A stretch of 42,932 nucleotides of DNA from Emcibacteraceae bacterium (GTDB lineage Bacteria > Pseudomonadota > Alphaproteobacteria > Sphingomonadales > Emcibacteraceae), in NCBI GenBank assembly GCA_028281625.1, contig JANQJN010000134.1:1-42932 (forward strand), in the 5' to 3' direction. Under the pieces are notes generated by a model, which was given only the letters and a program-made list of their open reading frames with translations, searched no databases and was not told the origin of the DNA. Positions 17,080 through 24,594 of this stretch are shown piece after piece. A program made the position numbers and the translations under genes. The stretch's first letter is position 1; the number at the start of each line of letters is the position of its first letter.

Positions 17080-17991
17080 ATGACCAAAGAAATTCACTAT
17101 TCCATAGTCGATGTGTTTACCACCCGTAAATTCGCTGGCAATCCTTTGGCGGTTGTGCATGATGGCTCAAACCTTTCCAGCAGTGAAATGCAGAAAATCG
17201 CCACCGAATTTGGATTTTCAGAAAGTAGCGTTATTTGCCCGCCCGATAATGATCAGACCAACGCAGAAGTTAGAATTTTTACCCCGCATGAGGAGATCCC
17301 CTTCGCCGGTCATCCCAACATTGGTACTGCGTGGGTTGTTGCAAACAAAGATACAGCGGCCCGTTACAACGGTAGTGAGAATCTGATTTTTGATGAAAAG
17401 GGTGGTATTGTTGATGCAACTCTAAAATTAGAAGATGGCATTGTAACTGGAGCGGAAATTATCGCACCGCAGCCACTTGAGATTTATGGCCATCCGAACG
17501 TTAAACTGATGGCACAGTGCCTGGGGCTGGAGTTGGAGAATTTAATCCCTTCAACGGATATCCCGGCCGTCGCCACGGTAGGACTGCCATTTGCATTTGT
17601 TGAAGTGGATAGCGTCAAAAACTTGGGAAACATCAAACTGTCCCTTTCCGCATTCGAACAGGCAGCCGAACTTGGCCCAAAGACTGTGGACGGATTTTGC
17701 ATCTGTGCTTTTACAGTAACTAAGGAAGACGGCCATGATCTTTACGTTCGTTCCCGTGTTTTCTCACCTATGGGTAGCCCGATTGAAGACCCGGCGACCG
17801 GCAGCGCATCTGGTGCACTGGGTGCACTACTTGCGAGCAAATATGGCCGCGAACCATGTACCATCAACATTACCCAGGGGGTTGAGATGGGCCGTAAAAG
17901 TGACATAATCGTCGAAGTGCCACAAACCCCTTCTCAACCACATATTTCAGGTTGCTGCGTGCTCGTCAGTGACGGAGTACTTTATATATAA
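17080..17991 (+). CDS. PhzF-family isomerase-like protein
   Basis: The 303-residue protein begins YSIVDVFTTRKFAGNPLAVV and contains FGFSESSVICPP, in which Glu48 matches the catalytic glutamate of PhzF. It also has IRIFTPHEEIPFAGHPNIGTAW-type sequence and the C-terminal DPATGSASGALGALLA and ITQGVEMGRKS. The fold is that of diaminopimelate epimerase. Members other than PhzF itself have mostly unknown substrates. It is cytoplasmic, with an AAGGTGAC ribosome site. It stands alone, with no phenazine genes nearby, so a general isomerase role is more likely than phenazine synthesis. Confidence 0.9.
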   Translation: MTKEIHYSIVDVFTTRKFAGNPLAVVHDGSNLSSSEMQKIATEFGFSESSVICPPDNDQTNAEVRIFTPHEEIPFAGHPNIGTAWVVANKDTAARYNGSENLIFDEKGGIVDATLKLEDGIVTGAEIIAPQPLEIYGHPNVKLMAQCLGLELENLIPSTDIPAVATVGLPFAFVEVDSVKNLGNIKLSLSAFEQAAELGPKTVDGFCICAFTVTKEDGHDLYVRSRVFSPMGSPIEDPATGSASGALGALLASKYGREPCTINITQGVEMGRKSDIIVEVPQTPSQPHISGCCVLVSDGVLYI

Positions 17992-18145
17992 AGCAAATCA
18001 AAAATTGAAATAACTGCAGTCACTTAGTTACTTATAATTGCAAAATTCAATAATGGTGATCACGAGCCTTGCTAAGATTAGAATATCCTAATAAGGTGAG
18101 TACATATTTTGTGGAATTATAGTATTTTGTAGATTAGGGGATTGA

Positions 18146-18694
18146 ATGAGTGAAATTATTTTCCGCGGCGAAGTGGATTTTTCCGGCGCGGCAAAAGTGA
18201 TTACATTTAACGTTATTGGGCGGGAATTAAATTGCTACTTTTATCCTGTTGATCAGGCGCCACCTGTTTCAATCGGGAGACTACAGGAATTTTATGATAT
18301 CTGGAACGACACCCGCAAAGGGCACCTTCCCGCCTGGAAAGATTTCAGCTTTGAACAATTTCTGGGCTGGCACAGCATTATGCGCGTAATGGACACGGGT
18401 GGAAGTCTCGACGCCGAAAAGAAAAACATTATTATGGGTGATACCTTTAGCAGCTATTGGGGGACAAAAACCTTCAAAGAGCAAATTGATGCGGGTGTTG
18501 TGACCGACAAAGGCATCATTAAATCCTACGAAGAATATCACGATTTGATGCATGGTGGTTACTATGTTTTTAACGAGGGCGTATTTCAATCCTCCGACAG
18601 CAGCAGCCGTGCTATGATAATGATCGATCTACCCCTAAGCGATGATGGGGTAAATGTTTCTCATATAATCGGAGCATTTGTTAAACGCGAATAA
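18146..18694 (+). CDS. PAS_5-like single-domain protein
   Basis: The 182-residue protein has no signal peptide or membrane segment. Residues about 45-140 (RLQEFYDIWNDTRKGHLPAW and following) match the alphaproteobacterial PAS_5/DUF1491-style pattern 'L..W...R.G.lP.w.df...' with a ligand-binding PAS fold. The region YWGTKTFKEQIDAGV fits the later part. It may bind a small ligand, but no output domain is present and the gene has no obvious partner. AGGGGATTG before the ATG is a good ribosome site. A bidirectional terminator follows. Confidence 0.6.
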   Translation: MSEIIFRGEVDFSGAAKVITFNVIGRELNCYFYPVDQAPPVSIGRLQEFYDIWNDTRKGHLPAWKDFSFEQFLGWHSIMRVMDTGGSLDAEKKNIIMGDTFSSYWGTKTFKEQIDAGVVTDKGIIKSYEEYHDLMHGGYYVFNEGVFQSSDSSSRAMIMIDLPLSDDGVNVSHIIGAFVKRE

Positions 18695-18695
18695 A

Positions 18696-18725
18696 AAACC
18701 CGTCTGCGCCAAGCGCGACGGGTTT
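18696..18725. terminator. Bidirectional terminator between PAS_5 and MAPEG genes
   Basis: AAACCCGTC (18696-18704) pairs perfectly with GACGGGTTT (18717-18725), with inner GCGC pairs. On the minus strand it is followed by a run of six T. It serves both convergent genes. Confidence 0.85.
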
Positions 18726-18750
18726 ATCACACAATATTGCACTTAAAAAA

Positions 18751-19134
18751 CTATATCATCGCCATGATGCCAGCAACAATTCCCCAAAGTACAAGTACGA
18801 TTAAAGGCAAATAACTTAGAAGAAATCCAACAGTCCGCTTTTTTGGATCCGCTACATAGCTGCGCTGATACAAAAAACGTCCAATGATATAAACAATACC
18901 TGCATAGGCAGCAACGTCAGCACGCACAGTTTGCGCAAAAATCATCATCGCAGGTACAAGTGCTACCAGAATTTCAAGCGTATTCATTTGCACACGATAT
19001 GTGCGTTCAAAAATTTCATTACCAGTCGTTGCAGGCGCATCAACACCATGCGTTGCGCGAGCCTTACCTACCATCATTCCAAAATACATATACTGTAAAA
19101 GCGCCACCAAAATGACGAGTGATACGAGTTCCAT
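18751..19134 (-). CDS. MAPEG-family membrane protein
   Basis: The 127-residue protein has four predicted membrane helices and the family pattern: an early VGKARATHGVDAPATTGN loop, then FERTYRVQMNTLEIL, which is the conserved 'R..R...N..E' region, and a C-terminal GRFLYQRSY segment. MAPEG proteins are glutathione-dependent or lipid-modifying membrane enzymes in eukaryotes; bacterial roles are mostly unknown. The start is preceded by AGGGAAG. A pair of CtrA-type boxes lies 76-114 bp upstream. Confidence 0.88.
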   Translation of the reverse strand: MELVSLVILVALLQYMYFGMMVGKARATHGVDAPATTGNEIFERTYRVQMNTLEILVALVPAMMIFAQTVRADVAAYAGIVYIIGRFLYQRSYVADPKKRTVGFLLSYLPLIVLVLWGIVAGIMAMI

Positions 19135-19209
19135 TGACTTCCCTTTCTATCTACAAATAAACAAAAAAAACCTTTGAACGACCCTATGTCATCACCGTAA
19201 ACATGTCAA

Positions 19210-19224
19210 TTAACCATTTGTTAA
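19210..19224. promoter_or_regulatory. CtrA-type box 1 (TTAACC-class)
   Basis: TTAA-CCATTTG-TTAA followed by CC, an exact match to the CtrA consensus including the TTAACC extension. It is 76 bp upstream of the MAPEG start (minus strand). Confidence 0.65.
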
Positions 19225-19233
19225 CCATGTTTA

Positions 19234-19248
19234 TTAAGGTTTTCTTAA
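19234..19248. promoter_or_regulatory. CtrA-type box 2, in tandem with box 1
   Basis: TTAA-GGTTTTC-TTAA, 24 bp from box 1 centre to centre. Two exact boxes this close are unlikely by chance. It lies about 37 bp before the orphan terminator hairpin on the plus strand. Confidence 0.6.
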
Positions 19249-19249
19249 T

Positions 19250-19335
19250 ATGTATGCCCATATTATGGCAGCACGCTTAAACCTTGGGTGGCCACTTCCC
19301 CTTATCGAGTTCAAATTTGGTCACCCATTTTTTTT
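19250..19335 (+). ncRNA. Candidate small RNA between the CtrA boxes and an orphan terminator
   Basis: The stretch between the MAPEG start and the RidA gene holds no credible gene. It contains the two CtrA-type boxes and then a strong plus-strand terminator at 19285-19335, about 165 bp before the RidA start. A transcript of under 100 nt ending at the terminator would explain this. A 39-codon frame from 19265 runs through the hairpin and has no ribosome site, so I do not call it a gene. Confidence 0.35.
19285..19335 (+). terminator. Rho-independent terminator without an upstream gene
   Basis: A 10-bp stem, TGGGTGGCCA (19285-19294) with TGGTCACCCA (19318-19327), has one G-U pair, a 23-nt loop and eight T residues (19328-19335). 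Confidence 0.7.
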
Positions 19336-19500
19336 GTCTTCTTGTTCCTTAAACTTCTCCCATCTCCCTTTCTCTCACTTCTAATCTGATACCGAATTTG
19401 CGCCGATTTTTTATTTTTCCCTTTAATTCGACCGTTAAGAATGACAAACTGGGAATGTTAAATTTCTTAAAACTACAATAAACAACCAGAGGAAGTCAGA

Positions 19501-20046
19501 ATGGAACGAAGAAGTTTTTTTGCCGCTGCCGGCGCAACAGCATTGGGTGCCGCATTGCTATCGGGAAAAGCAAATGCGCAAACTGGTGGTACAGTGGATG
19601 CAAAACTCGCTGAACTTGGTGTTGAAGTACCTGATGTTTCACCGCCAGTAGCTGCATATGTGGGTTGGCGAAAAGTGGGCAATATGGTTTATATCGCTGG
19701 TCAGGTTCCCAGCGGGCCAGATGGCTTGATTACCGGCAAGCTCGGGGACAACATGACCACCGAAGAAGGATATCAGGCGGCACGCGCTTGCGGTATTAAC
19801 ATTCTAGCTCAACTTAAAGCCGCCCTTGATGGCGACTTGGATCGTGTCGTAAAATGCGTTCAAATTCAAGGACTTGTGAATTCCACTGATAATTTCACCG
19901 AGCAACATCTTGTGGTTAACGGTTGCTCAGAACTACTACGTGATATATGGGGTGAGCCAGGACTCGCCGCACGCGCAGCCGTGGGAACAAACAGCCTTCC
20001 TCTCGGCATTGCCTGTGAAGTTTTGGCAAGCTTTGAGGTGGCATAA
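19501..20046 (+). CDS. RidA-family protein with Tat-like export signal
   Basis: The 181-residue protein has a 26-residue leader MERRSFFAAAGATALGAALL... with a twin arginine (RRSFF) and a likely cleavage after NANA/KANAQ. The mature part is a RidA/YjgF domain of the longer cd02199-like subgroup: KLAELGVEVPDVSPPVAAY, NMVYIAGQVPSG, GKLGDNMTTEEGYQAAR, FTEQHLVVNG and ARAAVGTNSLP. Arg158 matches the substrate-binding arginine of RidA and a Glu in CEVLASFEV the conserved late glutamate. RidA enzymes hydrolyse enamine/imine products of PLP enzymes, normally in the cytoplasm, so export is unusual. AGAGGAAG is a good ribosome site. It is the first gene of an operon. Confidence 0.88.
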   Translation: MERRSFFAAAGATALGAALLSGKANAQTGGTVDAKLAELGVEVPDVSPPVAAYVGWRKVGNMVYIAGQVPSGPDGLITGKLGDNMTTEEGYQAARACGINILAQLKAALDGDLDRVVKCVQIQGLVNSTDNFTEQHLVVNGCSELLRDIWGEPGLAARAAVGTNSLPLGIACEVLASFEVA

Positions 20047-20606
20047 TGTTACGCAGAGCCTTATTTGCCGGCGCTATGGCAAGCCTGATCGCTGCTTGCA
20101 GCAGGTCCGAGGAACCAGCACCTGAGGATCAAGCAACCGATACTCCGCCAACGCCATCAGGAGGCCGTATAGATGCAAAATTGGCAGAACTCGGCATCGT
20201 TCTTCCTGAAGTTTCGACACCAATTGCCGCATATACCTCCTTTCGCAAGGTTGACAACATGGTCTATATCGCTGGACAGGGCCCGGCCATGAGTGGCAGT
20301 GTCGGCATTGAATACACCCTTGAAGAAGGACAGGCTGCTGCGCGCGATGCGGCCATCAGTGTATTGGCACAATTAAAGGCTGCATGTGATGGTGATCTGG
20401 ACCGTGTAGTGCAATGCGTGCAATTACAGGGCATTGTCCGCTGCACGCCCGATTTCACCGAACAGCATTTGGTGATGAATGGTTGTTCGGAACTGCTGCG
20501 AGATGTGTTTGGTGAATCTGGTCTCGCTGCGCGCGCGGCTGTGGGCACTAACGCCCTTCCTGTTGGCTTCGTCTGCGAAGTCATCGCAACCTTCGAAGTC
20601 GCGTAA
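20046..20606 (+). CDS. RidA-family lipoprotein (paralogue of the preceding gene)
   Basis: The 186-residue protein starts MLRRALFAGAMASLIAAC, a lipoprotein signal with lipobox IAAC and an LRRALF twin arginine that may also make it a Tat substrate. A Pro/Glu-rich linker (about residues 20-36) tethers the same RidA domain: KLAELGIVLPEVSTPIAAY, NMVYIAGQGP, FTEQHLVMNG and ARAAVGTNALP with Arg163. It is clearly a tandem duplicate of its neighbour. The start overlaps the previous stop by one base (TAATG), so the two are co-translated. A membrane-anchored RidA is rare in my knowledge of the family. Confidence 0.88.
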   Translation: MLRRALFAGAMASLIAACSRSEEPAPEDQATDTPPTPSGGRIDAKLAELGIVLPEVSTPIAAYTSFRKVDNMVYIAGQGPAMSGSVGIEYTLEEGQAAARDAAISVLAQLKAACDGDLDRVVQCVQLQGIVRCTPDFTEQHLVMNGCSELLRDVFGESGLAARAAVGTNALPVGFVCEVIATFEVA

Positions 20607-20607
20607 C

Positions 20608-20940
20608 GTGGCGATTGATCTAAATAAATATAAGAAAATCCTCTTGTCCCGGCAGGAGGAGCTTATAGACCTTGTGGAATCCCATGAGGAAGATTCAGCA
20701 GTCGTCGAGCTGGATCAAACCATGGTGGGACGCCTTTCACGCATTGATGCATTGCAGGGCCAGGCTATGGCCGAGGAAGTCAAACGCCGCCGTGACAATG
20801 AGCTTTGGCGCATAAAAGCTGCCCTCTCCCGTATGGACGAGGACGAATATGGCTACTGTCTCAATTGCGGTGATGACATCGATGAAAAGCGCCTTGATCT
20901 TGACCCATCCATCACCCTTTGCGCCAAATGCGCTGTTTAG
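20608..20940 (+). CDS. TraR/DksA-type C4 zinc-finger protein
   Basis: The 110-residue protein starts at GTG 20608, one base after the RidA lipoprotein stop. An N-terminal coiled coil (about residues 5-80) leads to a C4 zinc finger: YCLNCGDDIDEKRL and TLCAKCA (C-x2-C, 17 residues, C-x2-C). This is the architecture of DksA-like proteins, which enter the RNA-polymerase secondary channel. The conserved acidic tip of DksA is only partly visible (DQTMVGRLSRIDALQGQAM), a pattern typical of small TraR/DksA homologues. Its place as the last gene of the RidA operon is notable. It is convergent with a PLP enzyme. Confidence 0.88.
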   Translation: MAIDLNKYKKILLSRQEELIDLVESHEEDSAVVELDQTMVGRLSRIDALQGQAMAEEVKRRRDNELWRIKAALSRMDEDEYGYCLNCGDDIDEKRLDLDPSITLCAKCAV

Positions 20941-20942
20941 AC

Positions 20943-22319
20943 CTACCCTAAAGCCTTCAGCGCCGCATTCCAGTTGTCCAGAGCTTTTACCAAGAGTGCA
21001 CGTGGCACGCCGATGTTCATACGCATGAATCCTTCTGCGCCGATACCATATGAACTTCCTGGATTAATATGGATGCGAGCGTTTCTTGCGATCCAATCCT
21101 GCATCACCAGTTCAGGAGTAACGCGGCGATTGTTGCCTTCAGAAATCCATTTTTGCTGCATAGCTTCTACCTGATCAGGCCGGGCGACTTTTTCTTTAAG
21201 TCCATTACAGTCAAACCATGCGAGATAAAGCCCTTCCGGCTTTTGGTACTCAACGCCCGGCATTTCGCCTGGTCGATTGACATACTCATATATATAGTCA
21301 TGATGGGCGTCCAGGTACACGTTTACATCGTCTACCCACTGAGCGCCATGCTGGAAGGCCTTTTCCGCAGCGAGCACTCCGTAAGTATTAACCCCCTCCT
21401 CATGCCCCCCACCAATCATGGTTGCATTCATCAAGTCTTCGTTTTGGGTAAAGAAATAGGCGACCCTGAGGCAGGCATGACCAAAAGTTTTGGACGGTGA
21501 GCGGTAGGTGATACTGGTGTTGGCATATTTCTCTCCCAATGTCGCATACGGGATAAATTTGCTTCCTTTATTGGGGAAATCACAGTGAATTTCATCACTT
21601 AGTACCGTGGCGCCGTGGTCGATACACACATCCCCAAGTCCCATCATTTCTTCAGCAGTCCAAAACTCGCCAGATGGATTGTTGGGGTTACAGAGGACCA
21701 CACATTTTGTTTCATAGTCCAGTCTGTTCTTTAGATCCTCCAGATCAAATGTCCAACGGTTATTCACCCGTTTCATGGGACTCATTTCCACCCGCATACC
21801 GGCTTTGTTAATAGCTCCCCTGAAACCGCTATAAGTGGGTGTAAGCAGGATCACTTTTCCCTTATGAGGATTAAGACCACGCATTGAGGACACCATCCCT
21901 GGTTTGAGCGCCGATGAAGTTCTGATCCACTCTTTCTTGACTTCCTGCCCATAACGTTCTCGGCTCCAGTCGATGATTGCCTGATAAAAACTGTCCGGGG
22001 TTGGTTCGTAGCCATAATTTTCATAAAGCGCCCGATCCTGCATCGCATCTACCACTTCAGGAACCTGCTTGAAATCAAGGTCCGCTGTACCCATCGCCAC
22101 ATCGATATTTTCTTCACCGTAGGCATTATAGGCAGCGATCCATTTACGACTGTTTTGGCGAGTAAAGACCTCATCAAAATCATATCCTCTATCTGTCAAG
22201 GTGGTAGCTTGGCCCATGGCATGTGCTGCAGAAGACGCTCCACCTGCTGCGGCACCAAGCGCGGATATACCTACGCCCTTGATAAATCCGCGACGTCCAA
22301 TTTCCAGGTTATTTTTCAT
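20943..22319 (-). CDS. Tat-exported MalY/PatB-type PLP-dependent C-S lyase-like enzyme
   Basis: The 458-residue protein begins MKNNLEIGRRGFIKGVG, a textbook Tat motif (RRGFIK) with a hydrophobic, alanine-rich stretch after it. The rest is a fold-type I PLP enzyme of the MalY/PatB (cystathionine beta-lyase-like) group: MGTADLDFKQ, NYGYEPTPDSFYQAI, LCNPNNPSGEFWT, LSDEIHCDF and the cofactor lysine in RSPSKTFGHA (Lys277). A late MRMNIGVPR supplies the carboxylate-binding arginine. Such enzymes cleave C-S bonds and release pyruvate through an enamine, or act as aminotransferases. Tat export suits a cofactor-loaded enzyme. Start 22319 follows GGGAGGATCAC; an upstream start at 22337 is rejected. A paralogue lies 0.7 kb away. 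Confidence 0.88.
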   Translation of the reverse strand: MKNNLEIGRRGFIKGVGISALGAAAGGASSAAHAMGQATTLTDRGYDFDEVFTRQNSRKWIAAYNAYGEENIDVAMGTADLDFKQVPEVVDAMQDRALYENYGYEPTPDSFYQAIIDWSRERYGQEVKKEWIRTSSALKPGMVSSMRGLNPHKGKVILLTPTYSGFRGAINKAGMRVEMSPMKRVNNRWTFDLEDLKNRLDYETKCVVLCNPNNPSGEFWTAEEMMGLGDVCIDHGATVLSDEIHCDFPNKGSKFIPYATLGEKYANTSITYRSPSKTFGHACLRVAYFFTQNEDLMNATMIGGGHEEGVNTYGVLAAEKAFQHGAQWVDDVNVYLDAHHDYIYEYVNRPGEMPGVEYQKPEGLYLAWFDCNGLKEKVARPDQVEAMQQKWISEGNNRRVTPELVMQDWIARNARIHINPGSSYGIGAEGFMRMNIGVPRALLVKALDNWNAALKALG

Positions 22320-22564
22320 GTGATCCTCCCATATCAATTGAATAGGACGCTAGCTTAGCACGGGGCGTAAAGAATAAAAAGGTGGGGAATGACGCAAGTT
22401 TAATGGGCAATATGTACATTAGCTGTAACTAAATATTTACCCTTGGTTGATATTATATATGTTAACAATAGTTAATGGTTAAATTTCTTGGGATTTAGTT
22501 TTCCCATGATAAAAGTATGACGTATTTTTCCCCAATTTGAATGAACTGTTCAAAGGAGAATAAA

Positions 22565-22948
22565 ATGCCTCTGGAAATTAAAAAAATATACTTCACCGAA
22601 TGTGAACTACGAAAAGCGCTCATAAACTATTCGATATTGCATAAAAAATTCCTGGACGTAAATGACGTAAAAAAAATGGTCATCAACAAAGATGATACAG
22701 TGAAGGTTTCATTTTTGGTAGATCAGGCGTTGGAATTTGACGAGGACAAAATAAATTACACTCATTCTGAGGTGGCAGCTGCCCTTCTCGCCTTTTGCAT
22801 GGCCTGTGAAATTCCGGTACCTCGCGCCGGTACAAAGGAACTACACGCAACAGAAGAACAGATCGTCTTAAAAATCCGTTACGAAAAAGAAGCCAAATTT
22901 GAAAAATACAAAATCTGCAGTGATTTGCAGAAGGTCAATTTCGGCTAG
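22565..22948 (+). CDS. Hypothetical conserved small protein
   Basis: The 127-residue protein has no signal peptide or membrane segment. It starts MPLEIKKIYFTECELRKAL after a near-perfect AAAGGAGAATAAA ribosome site (an in-frame ATG at 22541 is less likely). A middle segment, SEVAAALLAFCMACEIPVPRAG, followed by a beta-rich IVLKIRY end, resembles small alphaproteobacterial proteins of unknown function that I cannot name. It lies between the two Tat-PLP genes but on the opposite strand, so it may or may not belong with them. Confidence 0.7.
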   Translation: MPLEIKKIYFTECELRKALINYSILHKKFLDVNDVKKMVINKDDTVKVSFLVDQALEFDEDKINYTHSEVAAALLAFCMACEIPVPRAGTKELHATEEQIVLKIRYEKEAKFEKYKICSDLQKVNFG

Positions 22949-22960
22949 TTACCACCGCCC

Positions 22961-23005
22961 AAAATAAAAACGGGCCACCCGCCAAGTGAACAGCAGGTAG
23001 CCCGT
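22961..23005 (-). terminator. Terminator of the second Tat-PLP gene
   Basis: On the minus strand ACGGGCTACC pairs with GGTGGCCCGT (one mismatch) around a loop of about 16 nt, followed by TTTTTATTTT. It lies 20-65 nt after the stop of the gene at 23026-24417. Confidence 0.75.
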
Positions 23006-23025
23006 CCCCAATCCTTTAATGAACG

Positions 23026-24417
23026 TTATGCGAACAGCTTTTTAAGCGCTGCATCCATATTATTCAGTGCAGTCTCCAGACTTGAACGCGGAACAGCAAT
23101 GTTCATGCGCATAAAGCCGTCTGAACCAATTCCGTATGAATGGCCGGCGTTCAGCTGAACACCTGAGTTTTGCACCATCCACTCACCGATCGCCATTTCT
23201 GGTGTAGCGCGGCGGTTGCTACCGGCAGCTCTCATTTGATCCTGCAGTGCTTGTACCTGCTCTGGACCGGCTACACGCTCTTTAAGACCATTACAGTCGA
23301 GCCATGCAAGGTAAGTACCTTCCGGTTTTGTATAGGAAATGCCAGGCATGTTGCCAGGTGTGTTAATATATTCTACCAGATAATCAAAGTTGCCATCCAG
23401 ATATTCATTCACGTCATCTACCCACTGAGCACCTTCGCTAAAAGCAACTTCACTGGCAATCAGGCCGAAAGCATTACAGCCTTGCTCATGTCCTCCTCCA
23501 CGCATTGTTGCGTTCATCAGGTCTTGATTCTGGGTATAGAAGTGAGCAACTTTTAGGTTTGCATGACCGAATGTTTTCGATGGAGAACGATAAGTGATAC
23601 TTGTTTCAGCATATTTTTCACCGATTGATGAGTAAGGCACAAACTTGTTGCCCTTGGTCACAAAGTCACAGTGAATTTCGTCCGCAAGAACCGTTACACC
23701 TTTCGAAATACAGAGATCCCCTAACGCACGCATCTCATCTGCTGTCCAGCACTCACCCGTTGGATTGTTAGGATTACAAAGAACAAGACATTTTGTTTCA
23801 TAATCAAGACGGCTTTCTAGATCTTCAAGATCGAACGTCCAACGACCATTAACTTTCTTAAGCGGGTTCATTTCAACACGCATACCAGCTTGATTGATGG
23901 CACCGCGGAATCCAGAATAGGTCGGTGTCGAAAGGATCACTTTACCTTTAACCGGATTAAGACCGCGCATGGTTGAAACCATACCTGGTTTTAAGGCTGA
24001 TGAATTTCTAATCCACTCCCTTTTAAGCTCAACGCCGTAACGTTCTTTGTTCCAGTCAATTATGGACTGATAATAGCTGTCCGGAACGCTTTCATAACCG
24101 TAGTTATCATAGGTCGCACGTTTTTGAAGTGCTTTTACCACAGCTGGATGCTGTCTAAAGTCCAAGTCAGCAATTCCCATTGGTACAGTGATTTTTTCAC
24201 GACCATAACGGCGAATAGCACTATCCCATTTAATAGAATTTACTCCGATACGGCTGTAAATTTCGTCAAAGTCATATCCTTTACCGGAACCACCGCTGGA
24301 TTGCCCCATACCAGCTCCCATGCCGAATGCACTTCCTGACCCTGCCGCTGAAAGTAGCGCCGTCATACCAGCACCTTTCATAAAACTTCTGCGACCTTGT
24401 CCTTTAAATTTCTTCAT
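23026..24417 (-). CDS. Tat-exported MalY/PatB-type PLP enzyme (paralogue)
   Basis: The 463-residue protein starts MKKFKGQGRRSFMKGAGM, a strong Tat motif (RRSFMK) with a long Gly/Ala/Ser hydrophobic region. It is a full paralogue of the gene at 20943-22319, with the same landmarks: MGIADLDFRQ, NYGYESVPDSYYQ, LCNPNNPTGECWT, LADEIHCDF, RSPSKTFGHA (Lys281) and MRMNIAVPR. Both copies keep all the residues needed for PLP chemistry, so both look active. A GGAC site lies before the ATG. The linker after the signal is Gly/Met-rich (MGAGMGQSSGG). Substrate may be a cysteine conjugate, cystathionine or methionine derivative; this is inference. Confidence 0.88.
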   Translation of the reverse strand: MKKFKGQGRRSFMKGAGMTALLSAAGSGSAFGMGAGMGQSSGGSGKGYDFDEIYSRIGVNSIKWDSAIRRYGREKITVPMGIADLDFRQHPAVVKALQKRATYDNYGYESVPDSYYQSIIDWNKERYGVELKREWIRNSSALKPGMVSTMRGLNPVKGKVILSTPTYSGFRGAINQAGMRVEMNPLKKVNGRWTFDLEDLESRLDYETKCLVLCNPNNPTGECWTADEMRALGDLCISKGVTVLADEIHCDFVTKGNKFVPYSSIGEKYAETSITYRSPSKTFGHANLKVAHFYTQNQDLMNATMRGGGHEQGCNAFGLIASEVAFSEGAQWVDDVNEYLDGNFDYLVEYINTPGNMPGISYTKPEGTYLAWLDCNGLKERVAGPEQVQALQDQMRAAGSNRRATPEMAIGEWMVQNSGVQLNAGHSYGIGSDGFMRMNIAVPRSSLETALNNMDAALKKLFA

Positions 24418-24594
24418 CCTAATGTCCTTTTATGTTGTCCTGATACCTCGTTGAGGCGTAGATTTCCCTTTGAAAATACCCTGTTAACCAGATTTTTTAT
24501 GCATTATTTGGAGTATAAAGATATACTCTTTTCTCAAAGACGCTACTTTATAACATGACGTATTTTACATGCAAAGAGAAAAGAAGGTAGATTT

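Noticed and set aside
19265..19384. A 39-codon frame in the intergenic DNA before the first RidA gene.
   Set aside because: It has no ribosome site, reads through a strong terminator hairpin and T-run, and is mostly Phe, Leu and Ser as expected from pyrimidine-rich DNA.
22450..22480. TTAA-N6-TTAA and TTAA-N3-TTAA between the two Tat-PLP genes as CtrA boxes.
   Set aside because: The spacing is not 7, which the CtrA consensus requires.
22489..22506. TGGGA-N8-TCCCA before the gene at 22565, similar to the 40-41 kb palindromes.
   Set aside because: The spacer is 8 rather than 5 bases, so the half-sites lie differently on the helix; it is not the same motif.
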